Source: Oreohelix idahoensis
Taxonomy: Eukaryota; Mollusca; Gastropoda; Stylommatophora; Oreohelicidae
NCBI GenBank assembly: GCA_024509875.1
Contig: JAMPIV010017775.1
Location: 248,001 to 312,000, forward strand
DNA length: 64,000 nt
Direction of reading: 5' to 3'
Every line of letters begins with the position of its first letter. Within the stretch, counting starts at the first letter, position 1. Positions 47,016 to 59,600 of this stretch are shown piece by piece. The notes under the pieces were generated by a model. That model saw nothing but the letters and a program-made list of their open reading frames with translations, searched no databases and was not told the DNA's origin. The translations under genes were made by a program, and so were the position numbers.

Positions 47016-47162
47016 GGTACACTATATAGCACAGCCTGTCACAAAGAGTACACTATGTAGCATAGCCTGTCACCAAGAGTACACTATATAGCATAGCCTG
47101 TCATCAAGAGTACACTATACAGCGCAGCCTGTCACCAAGGGTACACTATTTAGCACAACCTC
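47016..47162. repeat. 31-bp tandem repeat, 5 copies, with more units after an interruption
   Basis: Units read AGTACACTATATAGCACAGC then CTGTCACCAAG with variants. After 47162 about 165 bp of different sequence intervene. Two further units follow at about 47329-47390 (ACTATATAGCACAGCCTGTC, AGTACACTATACAGCACAAC). The intervening DNA looks like an insertion into a once-continuous array. It begins near CCTGGGTTCGATTCCTCGG, which contains a pol III B-box-like GGTTCGATTCC. Confidence 0.85.
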
Positions 47163-47399
47163 ATCCTGGGTTCGATTCCTCGGTAAGCCACTCACGTCTG
47201 TTGTTTTTCTGTTGTCTTGTTTTCTACTTCTTTATTATTCACAAGTGCCTGAAAACATACCTTTATGTGTGTGTAATATTTATTTACTGTTTACATGCCT
47301 CGGGTGTCCCTTCTTTATGTGTTTAAAACTATATAGCACAGCCTGTCACCAACAGTACACTATACAGCACAACCGTCATCAACATCACAAGTACTCTTC

Positions 47400-48518
47400 A
47401 AGTCCAAGAAGGGAGCATATATAACTCTATCAACCCATAATAAACTTCATGAGAGAAAAGACAATAAAGTCTCTAACTGCAACACAACTACCAGAGCATG
47501 TACCAAGTATGAGATACAAACAAAAATATTATCTCATATACAATCTCTTTCTTCACCATCTTCTTCCTTTACCATCTTTAAGGAGTCTAGAACCACCTCT
47601 GTAGCTGGTCCGCTTGCAGGAAGCCTGCATTAAGTATTCACAAGCTCTTGTAGTGGTAGTTTATGTGGCAATATGTTTTGAATGATAAGATTGCCAGCCA
47701 CGTGCTCTCATATAAATCAGCTCTGTGACTCTCGTTAAATTATTTCCTCTCCCCCTTTTCAGCCTCACAAGTTTATCCCATGTATATTTATTCAGACCAC
47801 TTAACGAAAGACGGCTATTCCATACCGAGAAACAAAATAAGAATAAAACTCTAAATTATCTACTGACATTATAACTCCATCTAATCAACACAATCTTCAA
47901 CATTAACTCTATAATCCATTGCTAAATTCTAGTCACAAAATGACGATTTTAACAAAATCCCATGAGAAAATTCCAAGATAGAATTTATAAGAACTCAAAT
48001 TTCAGACAAGATTTGTTGCCGTAAATTTCTCATTCTCATGGTAACGTCATTCTATTTTCGATATCCGTGTATTGATTTATTAACAATGAAGACTTAAATT
48101 GTATCCTTGAGGAATATTTTTGTTCTATGTCTGACAGGCCGGTTATTCCTCTTTGTGTTATGTTTCATAAATTCCCAGTCGGGTTATGGAATCTCTGAGC
48201 GTTGTCAAATATCTGTATTGGGTTGGCGTCTGCATATGTTGCGATGGGAAATGAGTTTGCTAAACATGATCGAACACATCGACTTATCAGTCATCATCTA
48301 TTCAGACTCCGCTACCTCACACACTCAGTCATGTTTGCTACCATAGACGTCTGCATCGCTTGCAAACCCTTGACCTGACCTCTGTTGTAGTAGCTTTAGT
48401 TATACAGGTGTTATCTTGGAATGTTTCAGTGAGTTCTGTTAAAACTAAATACGACACCACATTCACAAGACGTCTATTCACATGTCAAAGTTATGACAGC
48501 TTGAAAATGTACATATCT
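47400..48518. other. no gene recognised
   Basis: AT-rich DNA with no domain-bearing open frame. The longest frame (48107-48346, 79 codons) has no recognisable motif. Confidence 0.4.
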
Positions 48519-48652
48519 AGTAAATCACTGTTTAGTTAGTACAAAGTTTTCATGAGTATAACTAGTAAATCAATGTTTAGTTAGTACAAAGTTTTCATGA
48601 GTATAACTAGTAAATCAATGTTTAGTTAGTACAAAGTTTTCAAGAGTAATAA
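48519..48652. repeat. 45-bp tandem repeat, 3 copies
   Basis: Units contain TAGTAAATCAATGTTTAGTT followed by AGTACAAAGTTTTCATGAGTATAAC. The first has CACTG for CAATG and the third has CAAGAG for CATGAG. Confidence 0.92.
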
Positions 48653-49055
48653 CTTTTAAATGTCACTGTTTTAACCAGAGTTGTGGAGTCGGCCAAAAAT
48701 TTCCGACTTCGATTCCTGAAACTTTAGAAGCCCGACTTCAACTTCCGACTCGCCCGACTTCAACTTCCGACTCAGACTACAGTTTTTTTACTGGTCATTT
48801 TGCCATTATTAGTAAAGATGACAGTGTCGAGGTCCGGACATTTTTGTACGACTCCGACCCCACTTAAAAACGACTTCTGACTCCTCAGCCTGGTTTTAAC
48901 TTTGACAGCTATGTAATTGTTTCATTGCTTTCCTCCTCTCACTGTATGTATATACCTTGTATATATAAATGTATGTGTGCATGTAAGTATGTATGTGTGC
49001 GTGTGTGTGTGCGCACACACGTGCATTTGCGTACATGAGTATGTGTGTATGTATG

Positions 49056-49060
<5 letters not shown>
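48653..49060. other. no gene; imperfect short repeats
   Basis: Around 48690-48880 a CCGACTTCAACTTCCGACTC word recurs imperfectly. At 48960-49055 TATG/GTGT-rich sequence leads into a (TA)n tract. Confidence 0.5.

Positions 49061-49145
<85 letters not shown>
49061..49145. repeat. (TA)n microsatellite
   Basis: Uninterrupted TA dinucleotides for about 85 bp. Confidence 0.97.
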
Positions 49146-49147
<2 letters not shown>

Positions 49148-49229
49148 ATGATGTATGTAAGGATGAATAAATGTGTGTATATGTATGTATGTATCTTTGT
49201 ATTTATTTATTTGTGGTAACAGCACTCAT

Positions 49230-49545
49230 TAACGTTGTATGAATTTATGTAAATTTACTTTATGTAAATTATAATGATTCTCCTATATGAAGTTTTTGTG
49301 GTAAAAAGTTTTTCACGGGACGGGGTAACCAGCCCCATGCCCAACCCTCCTTAGTCGCTTTTTTACGACATGCATGGTAGGGTACAGCGTTACTATTCTT
49401 TGCTCCCCTTTCGGGCCCCGGTAACACACGGTACCGGGGCCCGGTAACACACGGGTGAATTCTCCTATATGCCTTGTTGTATTTTATTATATCATGTCAG
49501 TACATATCAATGTATTGTCTGGAGAATAAAGATTCTGATATGTAT
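49230..49545 (+). mobile_element. 3'-UTR fragment of HERO/R2-like element, first copy
   Basis: The segment TTCTCCTATATGCCTTGTTG ... ATATCATGTCAGTACATATC ... GAATAAAGATTCTGATATGT matches 51010-51650, the 3' end of the second element. It ends in the same AATAAA and a TATG-rich tail. No coding part remains; this is an extreme 5' truncation. A 169-bp sequence interrupts it at 49290-49458. Confidence 0.7.
49290..49458. mobile_element. 169-bp short interspersed insertion with 13-bp duplication
   Basis: ATTCTCCTATATG occurs at 49277-49289 and 49459-49471, flanking this segment. Its content is GC-rich relative to surroundings. It includes TTAGTCGCTTTTTACGACAT, a GTCG/CGAC stem-loop, and a duplicated CCGGTAACACACGG. 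No pol III boxes were recognised. I take it for a SINE or a LINE fragment. Confidence 0.7.
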
Positions 49546-49612
49546 CTATGTTTGTAAATTATGTGTGTAAGTATGTATCTATGTATGTATATGTACATAT
49601 ACATATATATGT

Positions 49613-50470
49613 ATGTATATGAAAAAGCTTAAAATAGACCAAGTAGACGAAGATTGGAATAACTTTGCAAGTTACGAGCTAAACGAAACGAACCATTTAG
49701 TTAAAAGATCGAAGGTGAAGTGGCCAAGATCATTTTGGGTAGAACTGAATGAAGAATGCGCGCGTGAAGGAGTGAGTTTGAAAGTGGATGACAGTGGCCA
49801 TTACATTGTACATTTAGACGTAGATGAAGATGCGAGTCTAACATACAAGTCAGCAAACGCTTTTTATTCTGGTTTTAAATCACATAAACTTAACCTAATT
49901 CTAAGTGAACTAAAAAGTAAATCATCACAAGGGAGAATAGTGAACGAAATGAAATGTGTAAACCATTCATTGTCATCTAGTTTTCTATCTAATGGTAAAT
50001 TAAGTGATAAAATACTTTCATTTGCTGTGAGATCGAGGTTACAGTTGCTGGAATGCGAAAGTCTTTTACATCTATACTATCCACAGACATACACCAAAAT
50101 GTGCAAAATATGTAACCACCCATACGAAACAGTGTCACATTTATTGAATGGATGTACCAAATTTCAAACATTAAACCAACAAAGGCACAATAGAGCTGTA
50201 GAGATTATTTATGAGAAAGTGAAATCCTCATACAGTAATAAGAGTGACATAAAAATAAACAAAGAGATAATAGTTAAACCATCGCTTTTAGGCAGCAGTA
50301 ACACTTCATTTAAAACACATGCCGTAAAACCTGATTTAACAATAATCAATCGACAGAACAAAACAGCTTTTATAGTGGAGGCAGCAATACCATATCATGC
50401 CTATTTAGATAAATGTTACCAACATAAATTTGACAAGTACTATCCATTGACTGCAGAAATTAACGAATAA
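49613..50470 (+). pseudogene. REL-endonuclease C-terminus of HERO/R2-like LINE
   Basis: The 285-residue frame contains a zinc-binding CKICNHPYETVSHLLNGC and, 90 residues later, AVKPDLTIINRQ and TAFIVEAAIPYHAYLDKC with a following KFDKYYPL. The PD, the E of VEAAIP and the K of the KFDKYY region fit the PD-(D/E)xK core of the endonuclease of R2/R4/HERO elements. The frame is unbroken to TAA at 50468-50470. RT is missing through 5' truncation. It is only distantly related to the endonuclease at 25754-26383. Confidence 0.85.
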
Positions 50471-51028
50471 ATGTAATCGTACTGATAATTGGTAGTTTGG
50501 ATCATGTACATGCAAAGTGTGTGAGTGGATTAATATAGCTAGGGTTGCGGAAATTTGAAGCCAAAGTTTTATGTAAGTATGTCAGCATTAGTGCAATTAT
50601 AGGTTCTTACAGAATGTGGAAACTTCGATGTAAAAAACACCCATTTTAAATTACTGGAGATGTTTTCCACACGGTCTAATCTCAATTGTGCTCTGTCAAC
50701 TAAACCAAACGACTATTGTATTTGATGCTATATTTAATATCTCACTCCACTAGCTGTCAAAGTTTTTTATGACAAACAATAATTCTGATAAAACCCCCAT
50801 GTAAAAACACCCATTTTGCTCTACTTGAATGGTATTCCACACACATTTTGTAAATTTCAATAATACTCATTTTTGGCAGGTTATATCATTTTATTAAATA
50901 TGCCAATGTCTTTTAGAAAGCTTAAAAATTGTTATGTATGTGTAACACAAAGATTCGATGTAAAAACACCCACACAGAACTACTTGAGTGGTCTTCATGT
51001 AAATTCTAATGATTCTCCTATATGCCAT

Positions 51029-51571
51029 CTTCTTCTTCGATCCTTCACCACCGACCGTCAAAGCAGTCAGTGGCCATCACGCCTAGTGGCATCTTGTAGG
51101 GCAACAACAAATTGATTCCACTTTGCACGGACGGTGGCCATCCTTCGTACAGTGCCCCAACTCTGGTTCATTCTTTGCATCTCAGCCTCCACAGTCCTCC
51201 GCCAAGTTGTTTTTGGTCGGCCTCTCTTTCGCTTTCCTTCAGGGGTCCAAAGCATAGCTGTTCTTGTGATGGCATCGGGGTCTCTTCTGAGGACATGACC
51301 AACCCAGCTCCAGCGTCTGCCAGCTATGATGGTGTGCATGTCCTCTTGCTTGCAACGAGTAAGCAGATCTTGGTTGGTGATGGTATTCGGCCAAAAGATT
51401 CGGTGAATTTTTCTTAGGCATGTTGTGTGAAAAGAGGACAATTTTGACATTTCCTTCTCTGTGACTCTCCAGCATTCCGCACCATAGAGAAGCACAGAAA
51501 GCACGCAACTCTGGTATAATCTTAATTTTGTGCTTGTGCTGTATTGGGAGGACTTCCAGATGTTATTTAGG
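51029..51571 (-). mobile_element. 5'-truncated LINE, same family as 7537-8625, 12-bp duplication
   Basis: CCTATATGCCAT flanks the insertion at 51017-51028 and 51572-51583. The minus-strand frame starts at NNIWKSSQYSTSTKLRLYQS and continues to LYGAECWRVTEKEMSKLSS, GRRWSWVGHVLRRDPDAITR and a W-GTVRRMATVRAKWNQF stretch before DATRRDGH. The tail is GAAGAAGAAG (plus strand CTTCTTCTTC at 51029). It is nearly identical to 8086-8620 but keeps the codon that is a stop there. Confidence 0.92.
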
Positions 51572-51658
51572 CCTATATGCCATGTTGTATGTATTATATC
51601 ATGTCTGTACATATTAATGTATTTTATGAAGAATAAAGATTCTGATATGTATGCATGC

Positions 51659-51928
<270 letters not shown>

Positions 51929-51993
51929 ACTTTGAGAATTGTGTTCTTGCAGTGCATAAATGTAAACAGGCAAAAATACGTTCTTTCATGCTC

Positions 51994-52488
51994 GTTTGAT
52001 CGTTCGTTCGTTGGTTCATTCATTTGTTCATTCATGTATTCGTTCGTTTGTTTGATAGTTCGTTCGGTCGTTCATGTGTTCGTTCAATCGTTCGTTTATT
52101 TATTCGTTCATTTATTCATTCGTTCATTTATTCATTCGTTCATTTATTCATTCGTTCATTTATTCATTCGTTCATTTATTCATTCATTCGTTCATCCGTT
52201 CGTTCATTTATTCATTCGTTCGGTCGTTCATTTATTCATTCGTTCATTTATTCATTCGTTCATTTATTCGTTCATCCGTTCATTCATTTATTTATTCGTT
52301 CGGTCGTTCATTTATTCATTCGTTCATTTATTCATTCGTTCATTTATTCATTCGTCCGTTCGTTCATTTATTCATTCGTCCGTTCGTTCATTTATTCATT
52401 CGTTCATTTATTCATATGTCCGTTCGTTCATTTATTCATTCGTTCATTTATTCATTCGTTCATTTATTCATTCGTTCATTTATTCATG
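51994..52488. repeat. tetranucleotide array (TTCG/TTCA/TTTA)n
   Basis: About 495 bp of 4-bp words organised into larger TTCATTCGTTCATTTATTCA units with occasional CCG and CGG variants. It yields open Phe-Ile-His-Ser frames in several phases, which argues against coding. Confidence 0.97.
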
Positions 52489-54808
52489 TCACGTAGGTCT
52501 TTATGTCATTAAATTACCTACATCTTCTTCCTATTCTCTCACCCTAATCCTTTCATTTATATTCTTTCCATACTTGTTTTTCCTGTATTTTTCGCATCAC
52601 TCGGTTGCGAAAAATATTTTCTTCAGTATTTTTAAACTTTACCTGTTTCTTTCTCAAAACTGAGAATCGCGCTAGGACGATATTACGTAGATGTCAGGGC
52701 TGCAGGGCGTCAGAAGGCGTGATAAGTCGGTTCGCTGAACATAGGACGTAGCAAATCGTCTACATTCTCACCGAGCGCGCGAGCTTCTTCTCGGCATAAG
52801 TCCCGGTGAGGTGTGATACTTTACATCTGCACCGGTCAGTATCCAGACATTTGTCTGGAAAATCCCAAACTGACACGGCGCTCACTGTGGGCCATGGTCA
52901 GCTATAGTGTGAAAACTGCCCTGCATTGGAGTCAGGCTGTCTGGGATTTGAAACTGACACGCGTACATCGTGGTCAGTAGGTGACAGTTACGACACGCGT
53001 TAAGCGGACGTAAATGTTGGGAGTAGGGGAGATAATTTCGCTTGGCGAAATAAGTTTGGGCCCTTTGTCTGATTTTAAGATATTGGCCCGAGTTTGAAAC
53101 TTTAATTTCATTCTCGCTCATAGACTCACAGTAGATAGGTTGCTCGTAAACAGAATAGCTGTTAGCGAAGTATCTCAGTTTGTTTTCGGCAATTTGTCGA
53201 ACTTCTAGACTTCCAGAAATATTTTCAGCATTTTATTCTTAAGTTGTGCGACTACCTGTAATTCTGTGGTTGAGGTAATTAATATGATAGATATATAGAT
53301 TTTGTGAGTGTTAAAGTGTTAAATCGCTTAATTCATTTTAATCTATTTCTTTAGCGCAGAAGAGAAATAAAGTGGTAGGCTATTATATTTTCTAGGGAAG
53401 CATTCAGTGGAAAGCAGAATAAAATTAAAATCTCTAGCTTATAACGGCAAGAGTAGCTATTTATGAATTTAATTTAACTGCCAATACTCAGTCGAGTGTA
53501 TTTTTCTAAACTAACGTATAAACTCTAGAATCGAGCCTCATGAATGGTGACGGAATACGCACGTGTTCCTAATTCATGAGGATTGCTGATTTTTAAATAT
53601 AACTTACGTCACGGGAAGTTTAAATGATAAGCAAAGCTCTCTGCTTGCAAGTTTAAATGTAAGTTATAACCAGTACATATTCTGTTTATTATATTATATG
53701 TGTTATTTTTCCTCCACACAGTGAAAGTTTTGGGGTGACCCTAACTTTACCAGCACCTAGTAGTAGTTTCCATACTTGTGAAGAAATAGACAGTCCTTAT
53801 TTTGAACCACGTGGGTTTCTCAAGTACCACTGGTCTAACAGTGCATATGCAACCCGAGTTAGCCAGAAATACTATATCCCAATAACGGGTTTTTCAAAGA
53901 CTGTAATGATAAATACTGGACCTTGGAGCCAGATCTTAATTTCTTCTAGAAACTCTACGTAATTTTTCTGCCTGGTGGCGCGAAATACTTCAAGTATTAA
54001 CTAACATTTCCCGACTATATATATATATATATATTTTTGTGGACAAATCTGTGGTGTGACTAAAGTGAATCCTATACTGAGGGAAGGCACCGACCTGACA
54101 TTCATCATTTCTAGAAACCTACGCTATTGACACTGTGCTCTGCTAACTCCCGCGCCTGGAATAATTGTTAGGTGACTTAATCAGACATTTGAACAAATTT
54201 GCACACCCAAGTAGTCGTTCCCGGAGACTCCGAGTTAAATACGTCTTTTGGAACTGGGGACTTCTTGGCAGAAGACTGCATTTTTTGAGTCTGTGTGAAG
54301 ATCTAAAATCAGTGTGTTCCAAGAGGCAGCGAGCAAAGTCGTGAGTACATGTATGAGAGGCCATGGCGGAATGAATGAGTGTACGCTGGTTTGAGTGATA
54401 TTTTCACTATTATATCTTTGACACCCTGTTGCTGTCCTAATTTTTTTTTCAATCTGCATAATTTGTTGCTAAGGCTAGAGTTCTTGTGTTTTTGTCTTAG
54501 GTTAAATCAGATTTTTTTCAAACTCTGTGCATATAATTACGAGATAAAACAAAGAAAACTCGTAGACTCAAACCCTATGTATCTGTGACTCGGGCGCCAT
54601 CATCTGTTCTCTTAACGGGGCCGGGCTAAACCTAGAGTTAACACTATAACGGGGCTATCATCCTTGCAACATTTCCTTGAATTTTTATGACTATGTGTAT
54701 ATGTATTTTCCTTGATGTACTTTCTTTGATGTTGTGAGCCGATTTTTCCTGATATTAAAATCGCTCTTGAACTTAATAATCGTGTTTGGTCAGCTCGTTC
54801 TAGATAAT
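52489..54808. other. no gene recognised
   Basis: About 2.3 kb flanking the LTR element. A short (TA)n tract lies at 54018-54033. Open frames of 60-100 codons show no motif. Confidence 0.4.
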
Positions 54809-55889
54809 TGATGCGTGATGCCATATGATGATGGATGGCATCCGCATGTCTGGTTTTGTGTAGTGTGCAGATGTGTTCAGTCAAAACAATGTTCATACAA
54901 AAATAACAGGGCAATCCACATAGGACGTCAGTAAACTCACGACGTATAAAGTCAATGATTCTTGAAACAGCCGTTGACGTTTTTCTTCATTATTTATTGT
55001 GGACGCCACAGTGACAAAATGGTTACGCGAATATGTAGACACATCAAACAGTCATTATCACAGCAACATTCAATACAGCAATAGACGGTAGACAGCATTA
55101 CAATGATGAGTCAGATGCATGTTATATTTCAAAGTGCTGTAAATGTAGTCAGGTGGAAAACTCCATCCTTTTCTATAACAGCCAGGAGATAACCAGATAT
55201 ATGAGATCAGTTCACTCTCCTTAGTCTGACTTCAGCAAGACAGACACGTCTGCCGAAGTATAAATAATGTCCTCAAAAATATCCTCTAGATAATAAAGGT
55301 TTTTCAAACCTAGTTCATTTAACAAAGTAGCAAGTAATGGTCCTTGGAACCTGCATCAACCGATGCAGCACAATACAGCGACATGTGAGCTAGGAAAACA
55401 TCTCGTGACGACGACTTTCGAAGACAGGCTATGAACCAGAAATCGTTCACGACCAAAAATCGATAGAGTTAATGAAAATGTCAATTTACCTTGCTTTCAA
55501 GAAATACAGAAATATCACGCCTCCCGGCATGTGCAAATACACTAGAGGTATTATCCCGAATAAACGAAATATCCATAAGAGGACTCTCACATTCCTGACA
55601 GAACAAAAAAATAGCGGAGATCCCCTCTTCAACGAGGCATCTCTTTCGCCATTCCAAATCGCTCACTCCACTAGTGGTGGGCGGAAACCGCTCGACCAAG
55701 AAGCAAGACAAGTCATGCGCAGTCCAGCGCAAAAAAACCCACAGCTCAAAACTTAACTGCATTCGATACCAACGCGAGAAGACAAATGCTTACCGAGAAA
55801 AGTGACTATAAATTTCAAGCAGTTGTTGCCCTTGCGTTATAAAATAGATATTGAAATAAAACGATGTTGCGAGAATTTATCACGCAACA
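54809..55889 (-). repeat. 3' LTR (left in window), 1081 bp
   Basis: On the plus strand it begins TGATGCGTGATGCC and ends TTTATCACGCAACA, so the ends form an imperfect inverted repeat (TGATGCGTGAT versus TGTTGCGTGAT). It matches the right LTR base for base apart from about three differences over 975 bp. Flanking bases on the left are CTAGATAAT. Confidence 0.92.
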
Positions 55890-55911
55890 TATCACCACCT
55901 CCTCCCGATAA
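55890..55911 (-). promoter_or_regulatory. polypurine tract
   Basis: On the minus strand the bases before the 3' LTR read TTATCGGGAGGAGGTGGTGA followed by TA. The purine-rich GGGAGGAGGTGGTGA is the expected plus-strand primer site. Confidence 0.75.
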
Positions 55912-56655
55912 AAAAAAAAATGTGGAACATATTTTTTTTTCAATATCAAAGAGCATGCGATAAGCGGCTCAAAACGCACGAATTATGCGCTGATAATTAA
56001 CTAAATTGCCAAACAATAGGCTAATTATAGAGTGTCTGGTGAGGATATACCTCAACAGAAAAATAAATATGTCTCAAAAAATATTCACATCGGGGAGGTG
56101 TCACCAACACACATCACGTTAGCATGTAAACACAATATACGTATGCAAGTTACTATAATCATCATTAAACAGCATACTCTAATATTGTCTTTAAAAATGG
56201 ATGTACAAATCTGATAGGAAAATTTAAATAGTACATTCTTTGACATGTAATGACAAAAGTACATAGTAAAGTTAAACTACATGACGATCCAGGACATATG
56301 CTCTGGTATTCCGAGGGTAAGTACACAATCTAGAACTCGTCATGCTTGATACTAGTAAGGTAAGTCCTCAGCTCAACAATGACATTCTGAGAAAGTACAA
56401 GCAATATAATGCTAATTAATAGCTAATATGCTTCATAAGGTACAATACATTATTAATAATTGTGGCTGTTTAGTAAACTAACGGCCCTTATATTAACTAC
56501 TCAGTCCTCCTCTATCATCTTAAAAAACGAACAGAAGAAGATGACAACAAAGCACGATAGTGTGTACATATAAAGTAAGTACAGATGTGCTAATCTATTG
56601 TAGAAATATAGGTGTGTTATGACTCTGTAATATATGGAAATATAGGACAGAAGTA
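55912..56655 (-). other. 3' untranslated interior of the LTR element
   Basis: About 740 bp between pol and the polypurine tract are AT-rich with no open frame over 60 codons. No env-like frame is present. Confidence 0.7.
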
Positions 56656-59600
56656 TTAGTTGGAGTCATGTGGGCATCTAGACAAAATGTCAGCCATCAC
56701 ATTATCCGCACCACGGATAGCTCGTACCGTGAAGTGAAAAGGTTGAAGAGCTATAGCATATCGAGTGGATCTCGAACTCTTCAAATTCTTAGTCTGAATA
56801 GCTGTAAGAGCTTTCTGATCAGTCTCTAGAATGAAATGTGCGCCCAGGAGGAATCTTTGTAGTTTTAGAATTGACCAAACCATCGCTAACAACTCACGGT
56901 CTAAAACCGAGTAGTTCCTCTCTGCCGCATTTAGTTTTCTAGAAATGTACATAACAGGATGCAGAGTATTTGCATATTCTTGCATCAGTGCTGCTCCAAT
57001 CCCAGTGGATGAAGCATCACTCCGAAGAACAAAAGTCCTATCAAGAGTAGGTAATCTTAAGATGGGAGGAGAAGAAAATATATTCTTGATTTGGTCTAGT
57101 GAAGATTGGCATTCTTCAGACCAACGGACCAGATTAGGCGAACCTTTCTTCAACAATGTTGATAGAGGTGCCATGATCGAAGATAAATTTGGAATAAATC
57201 TCCCATAAAATTGAATTAAACCTAAGAGACTCCTAACTTGTTTCTTCGTTTTAGGAACAGAGATGTTCAGTATTTTGGAAGTATTGTGGTCTTCTGTCTT
57301 CAAGAGACCATGACCAACACGATGACCCAGGAAAGAGATTTCACCAAAACCAACAAAAGCCTTAGAAGGTTTTGCTGTCAAATTATTCTCACGTAGAGTG
57401 GACAGTAAGTCATATAACCCTAAATAGTGATCTTCCCAGGTATCACTGAAGAGACAGATGTCATCAAAGTATGCGATGACATCCGAACGATGTGACAGAA
57501 TTCGACGCATCATGCGAACGAAAGTGGCAGGGGCGTTCATGAGACCAAAAGGCATAACATTCCATTGAAATAGACCTCTAGGTGTAGAAAAAGCAGTAAG
57601 AGGTTTGGCATGCTCTGCTAAAGGCACTTGCCAATAACCTTTAGACAAGTCAAGTTTAGTGAAGAATCTAGAATTAGAAAGTCTAATCAGTAGATCTTCT
57701 AACAAAGGCATCGGTTCAGCATCGAACTTTGTGACCTGATTCAATTTGCGATAATCAACACAAATTCGTATGTTCTTATCCTTCTTCCGGACAATAACCA
57801 TGGAAGAAGAATATGGTGAAGTCGATGGTTCAATTATATTTAATTGAATCATTTCATCCAATTCCTTTTCCACTTGCGACTGAAAGTGTATAGGAATAGG
57901 ATACGGCCTAACCCTAATTGGATTATTGTCGGTAAGAATTATGTCATGTTCTATGACATTTGTGTGTCCAGGAATGTCAGTAAGAACATCCTGAAATGTT
58001 TGTAACATCGACGAGACTTGTCGATGTTCGTCACCAGAAAGATTAGGAGAAACAGAAACGTTTTTCCAAGATTCCGTAGAATGTAATGGAACCACTGGAA
58101 GGGGAAGGTTGACATCAGAGAAGGTAGCTTCCTCATCCTGAATGACAGACAGGGATGAATAATGACCGTGAGGTGCAGGAGCATCATCCGTTGCCTGGAA
58201 AATAGGCAGCAAATAGTCCGGACGTTCGTGAAATTCCGAAAGCATGTTTATGTGGAAAGTTTTATGCTTTCCATCAATATCGACCACATAGTCAACATCG
58301 GAAATCCGAGAGACTATTGCATACGGACCTTTCCATGCAATAAGAAGTCTATTTTCCCTACTGGGGAGTAGGACGAATGCTTTGTCACCTGGACAAAGTT
58401 GTCGTAGACATCTATTCTTGTTAGCAAACTGTCTTGCCTTCTCTTTAGCAATTTCTGATGAAGCAGTTGCTAGCTTACATGCCTCAATGATCTTTTGTCT
58501 AAGAGCAATGACATACTCATATGAGGATTGAGTTTCATCGCTAATATCATCGGCAGTGATGAGATCGTGTAATAAAGACATAGGGCCGCGTGGACGCGCG
58601 CCAAAGACAAGTTCGAAGGGAGAAAATCCTGTGTGTTCATTAGGGACTTCTCTATAGGCAAAGAGAGCCGCGGGTAAAACCCTGTCCCAATCTTGAGGAT
58701 GATCTTCAGTTATCTTACCAAGCAAAGTCTTGAGCGTTCTATTCAGACGCTCAACTAACCCATTAGACATAGGATGGTAGATACTACTGAGAGATCGTTC
58801 AATATGTAAGGTAGACATTACCTGTGACATAGTGTCAGATATGAGTTGAGTGCCATGGTCTGACAATATTTCTCTGGGGAACCCCAAGCGAGAAAATATC
58901 AACCAAAGAGCATCTGCGATATCTGTAGTAGATATGCTCTTAAGAGGAATAGCCTCTGGCCAACGTGTGCACATATCGACACATGTAAGGATAAACTGAT
59001 GTCCTCTGGCCGACTTGACCTTAAAAGGGCCAATAATATCTATGGCCATTTTCTGAAACGGCCGAATAGGAATGTCAGCAGCCTGGATAGGCGCAGCATG
59101 TCGTGGTCCTCTAGATTTGACCTCCTGACATACCTTGCATGATCGGCAGTAAATACGAATGTCCTTATTGACAAAAGGCCAAAAGAAAGCCGCAAGGACT
59201 CTCGACTTCGTACGGGCAAAACCCATATGTCCAGCACATTGCGAGTCATGAGCATGTTGTAATATTTGGACTCTCATGCTCTTGGGAACAAGAATTTGCG
59301 AATGTGCCGACGTAGTCGAATCTTGTACCATACGTACAAGTACGCCGTTTCTCATTGCAATCCAAGATTTTCTATTTGTATCCTGATTCGGATCACCTTT
59401 CTTCGCAAGAACGAAGAATTTTTTTAAAGAAGGATCTTCTTCTTGCAATTTTATGAAAGAGTCACGAGTGATTACTAAGTGACTATCTTGGCTATCAACT
59501 TCATTATCACTATTCAGTGAAGTTTCGGGTGTTTGTAGAGCTTGTGCTCTTGTAACTACTGCATTTGTAGCTTGCATGTTATTATCTTCCCAAGCAGCAA

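Larger units (their letters stand above)
49600..51650 (+). mobile_element. 5'-truncated HERO/R2-like (REL-endonuclease) LINE, second copy
   Basis: A coding part (49613-50470) is followed by about 640 bp of 3' UTR and then, after an inserted LINE at 51029-51571, the terminal GAATAAAGATTCTGATATGT near 51631-51650. The 3' UTR has three diverged repeats of GATGTAAAAACACCCA (near 50629, 50799 and 50958). The 5' truncation point lies in a TATG-rich tract that could be the tail of the first copy, so this element may have landed in its own family's tail. Confidence 0.75.

Noticed and set aside
54809..55889. The 93-codon frames inside each LTR as genes
   Set aside because: They are LTR sequence with no recognisable motif and have differing ends in the two copies because of a homopolymer indel.
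55890..56655. A possible env gene 3' of pol
   Set aside because: No open frame above 60 codons and no signal or membrane segment in the region.
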